From positions 1 to 5,942 of the forward strand of contig CAKQEE010000071.1 of NCBI GenBank assembly GCA_934230055.1: a DNA stretch of 5,942 nucleotides. Direction: 5' to 3'. The DNA is from an uncultured Clostridia bacterium (GTDB lineage: Bacteria > Bacillota > Clostridia > Christensenellales > Borkfalkiaceae). Position numbers and translations under genes: made by a program. Below are positions 5,306 through 5,942 of the stretch, piece by piece; the stretch's first letter is position 1; every line of letters starts with the position of its first letter. Under the pieces are notes generated by a model that had not been told where the DNA came from, did no database searches, and worked only from the letters and a program-made list of their open reading frames with translations.

Positions 5306-5942
5306 TTATTTCTTCATCTGAGCGGCAACTTCCGCAGCAAAGTCGTTGGTCTTCTTTTCCAAGCCCTCGCCCATTTCAAAGCGGGTAAATCTCTTTATAG
5401 AAAGGGTTTTACCCATCTTGTCGGAATAGGTTTTAACAAGCTTTTCTATGCTGACGGAAGGATCTTTTACGAAAGCCTGCTTCAAGAGGCAGTTCTCGTC
5501 GTAATACTTGCCGATCTTTCCTTCGACCATTTTGTGCTTAACCATTTCGGGCTTTCCTTTAAGCTTCTCGTCGTTCTCGATCTGAGCAAGAAGAATTTCT
5601 TTCTCTTTTTCGATAACGTCCGCAGGAACTTCTTCCTCGGTAAGATAAAGGGGTTTAGCCGCCGCGATTTGCAACGCCACGTCGTGAGCAAGCTCGTGAG
5701 TAGCTTCGCAGGTGCAGCCGTCTATCTCTACGAGAACGCCTACTTTTCCGCCCATGTGAATGTAGCTTTCTACGATGCCGTTTTCCGCAGTATATTTAGC
5801 AAAACGACGAATAGCGATTTTTTCACCGATTTTGGCAGTCGCCGCAATCGTTTCGTCCTTTTTAGCTTCCGCAAGAGCTTCGTTGTCCTTTACGTCGTTG
5901 TGCAAAACGTAATCCGCAACGTCGTCTACGAACGCTTTGTAC
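5306..5942 (-). CDS. tsf: Elongation factor Ts (C-terminal 211 residues; 5' end off window)
   Basis: Cytoplasmic guanine nucleotide exchange factor that releases GDP from EF-Tu. The frame stays open to the right edge, so the start lies beyond 5942; a TTG at 5903-5905 is inside the gene and is not the start. About 85-90 residues appear to be missing: the N-terminal helical domain that contacts EF-Tu and the TDFVA motif. The visible part begins in the N-core subdomain (YKAFVDDVADYV). It then has the C-core: GEKIAIRRFAKY, ESYIHMGGKVGVLVEIDG and HDVALQIAAAKPLYL, matching the family's 'GENI-IRR', 'SYIH-GG-IGVLVE' and 'IA-HVAA--P' stretches. The end, RFEMGEGLEKKTNDFAAEVAA, is the typical EF-Ts C-terminus. 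rpsB (ribosomal protein S2) would be expected just upstream, off the window. A hairpin terminator follows the stop, so tsf and pyrH are at least partly separate units. Confidence 0.95.
   Translation of the reverse strand, partial: YKAFVDDVADYVLHNDVKDNEALAEAKKDETIAATAKIGEKIAIRRFAKYTAENGIVESYIHMGGKVGVLVEIDGCTCEATHELAHDVALQIAAAKPLYLTEEEVPADVIEKEKEILLAQIENDEKLKGKPEMVKHKMVEGKIGKYYDENCLLKQAFVKDPSVSIEKLVKTYSDKMGKTLSIKRFTRFEMGEGLEKKTNDFAAEVAAQMKK

Noticed and set aside
5903..5905. TTG as the start of tsf
   Set aside because: The frame continues upstream to the window edge with EF-Ts-like residues, so the TTG is an internal Leu codon.

Overview
The window carries core housekeeping genes of a bacterium, most likely an anaerobic, Clostridia-like member of the Bacillota with moderate GC. 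The evidence is the gene order tsf–pyrH–frr–uppS–cdsA, the AAGGAG-type ribosome binding sites, and a zinc-ribbon/TPM-domain gene pair of a kind common in Clostridia. The phylum is an inference from protein style and gene order; no marker in the window settles it at family level.

Layout. On the + strand, the left edge holds the 3' end of a membrane-anchored protein (1-281). Its stop overlaps the TTG start of a secreted, membrane-anchored TPM-domain protein (278-1048), and a rho-independent terminator follows at 1114-1137. Everything to the right lies on the - strand and is read right to left: tsf (5' end off the window), a hairpin terminator, a 324-base gap with a near-consensus sigma70-type promoter, pyrH, frr, uppS, a 136-base gap, cdsA, an SGNH/GDSL hydrolase gene, and a second terminator at 1151-1193. 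The two transcription units converge and each has its own terminator in the 164-base gap between them.

How the genes fit together. tsf (EF-Ts) and frr (ribosome recycling factor) serve translation. pyrH makes UDP for RNA, UDP-sugars and CTP. uppS makes undecaprenyl diphosphate, the carrier lipid precursor for wall synthesis. cdsA uses CTP to make CDP-diacylglycerol for phospholipids. The unit therefore links translation, nucleotide supply and envelope lipid synthesis. The one unexpected member is the SGNH hydrolase after cdsA, where many Bacillota carry dxr, rseP and ispG.

No mobile element, CRISPR array, phage gene, tRNA or rRNA was seen. I found no convincing undescribed system. The observations most worth a second look are the SGNH hydrolase closing the operon (with an altered catalytic block V), the uppS start without a Shine-Dalgarno sequence inside a small hairpin, the repeats in the unusually long uppS–cdsA gap, and the terminator-plus-promoter between tsf and pyrH.
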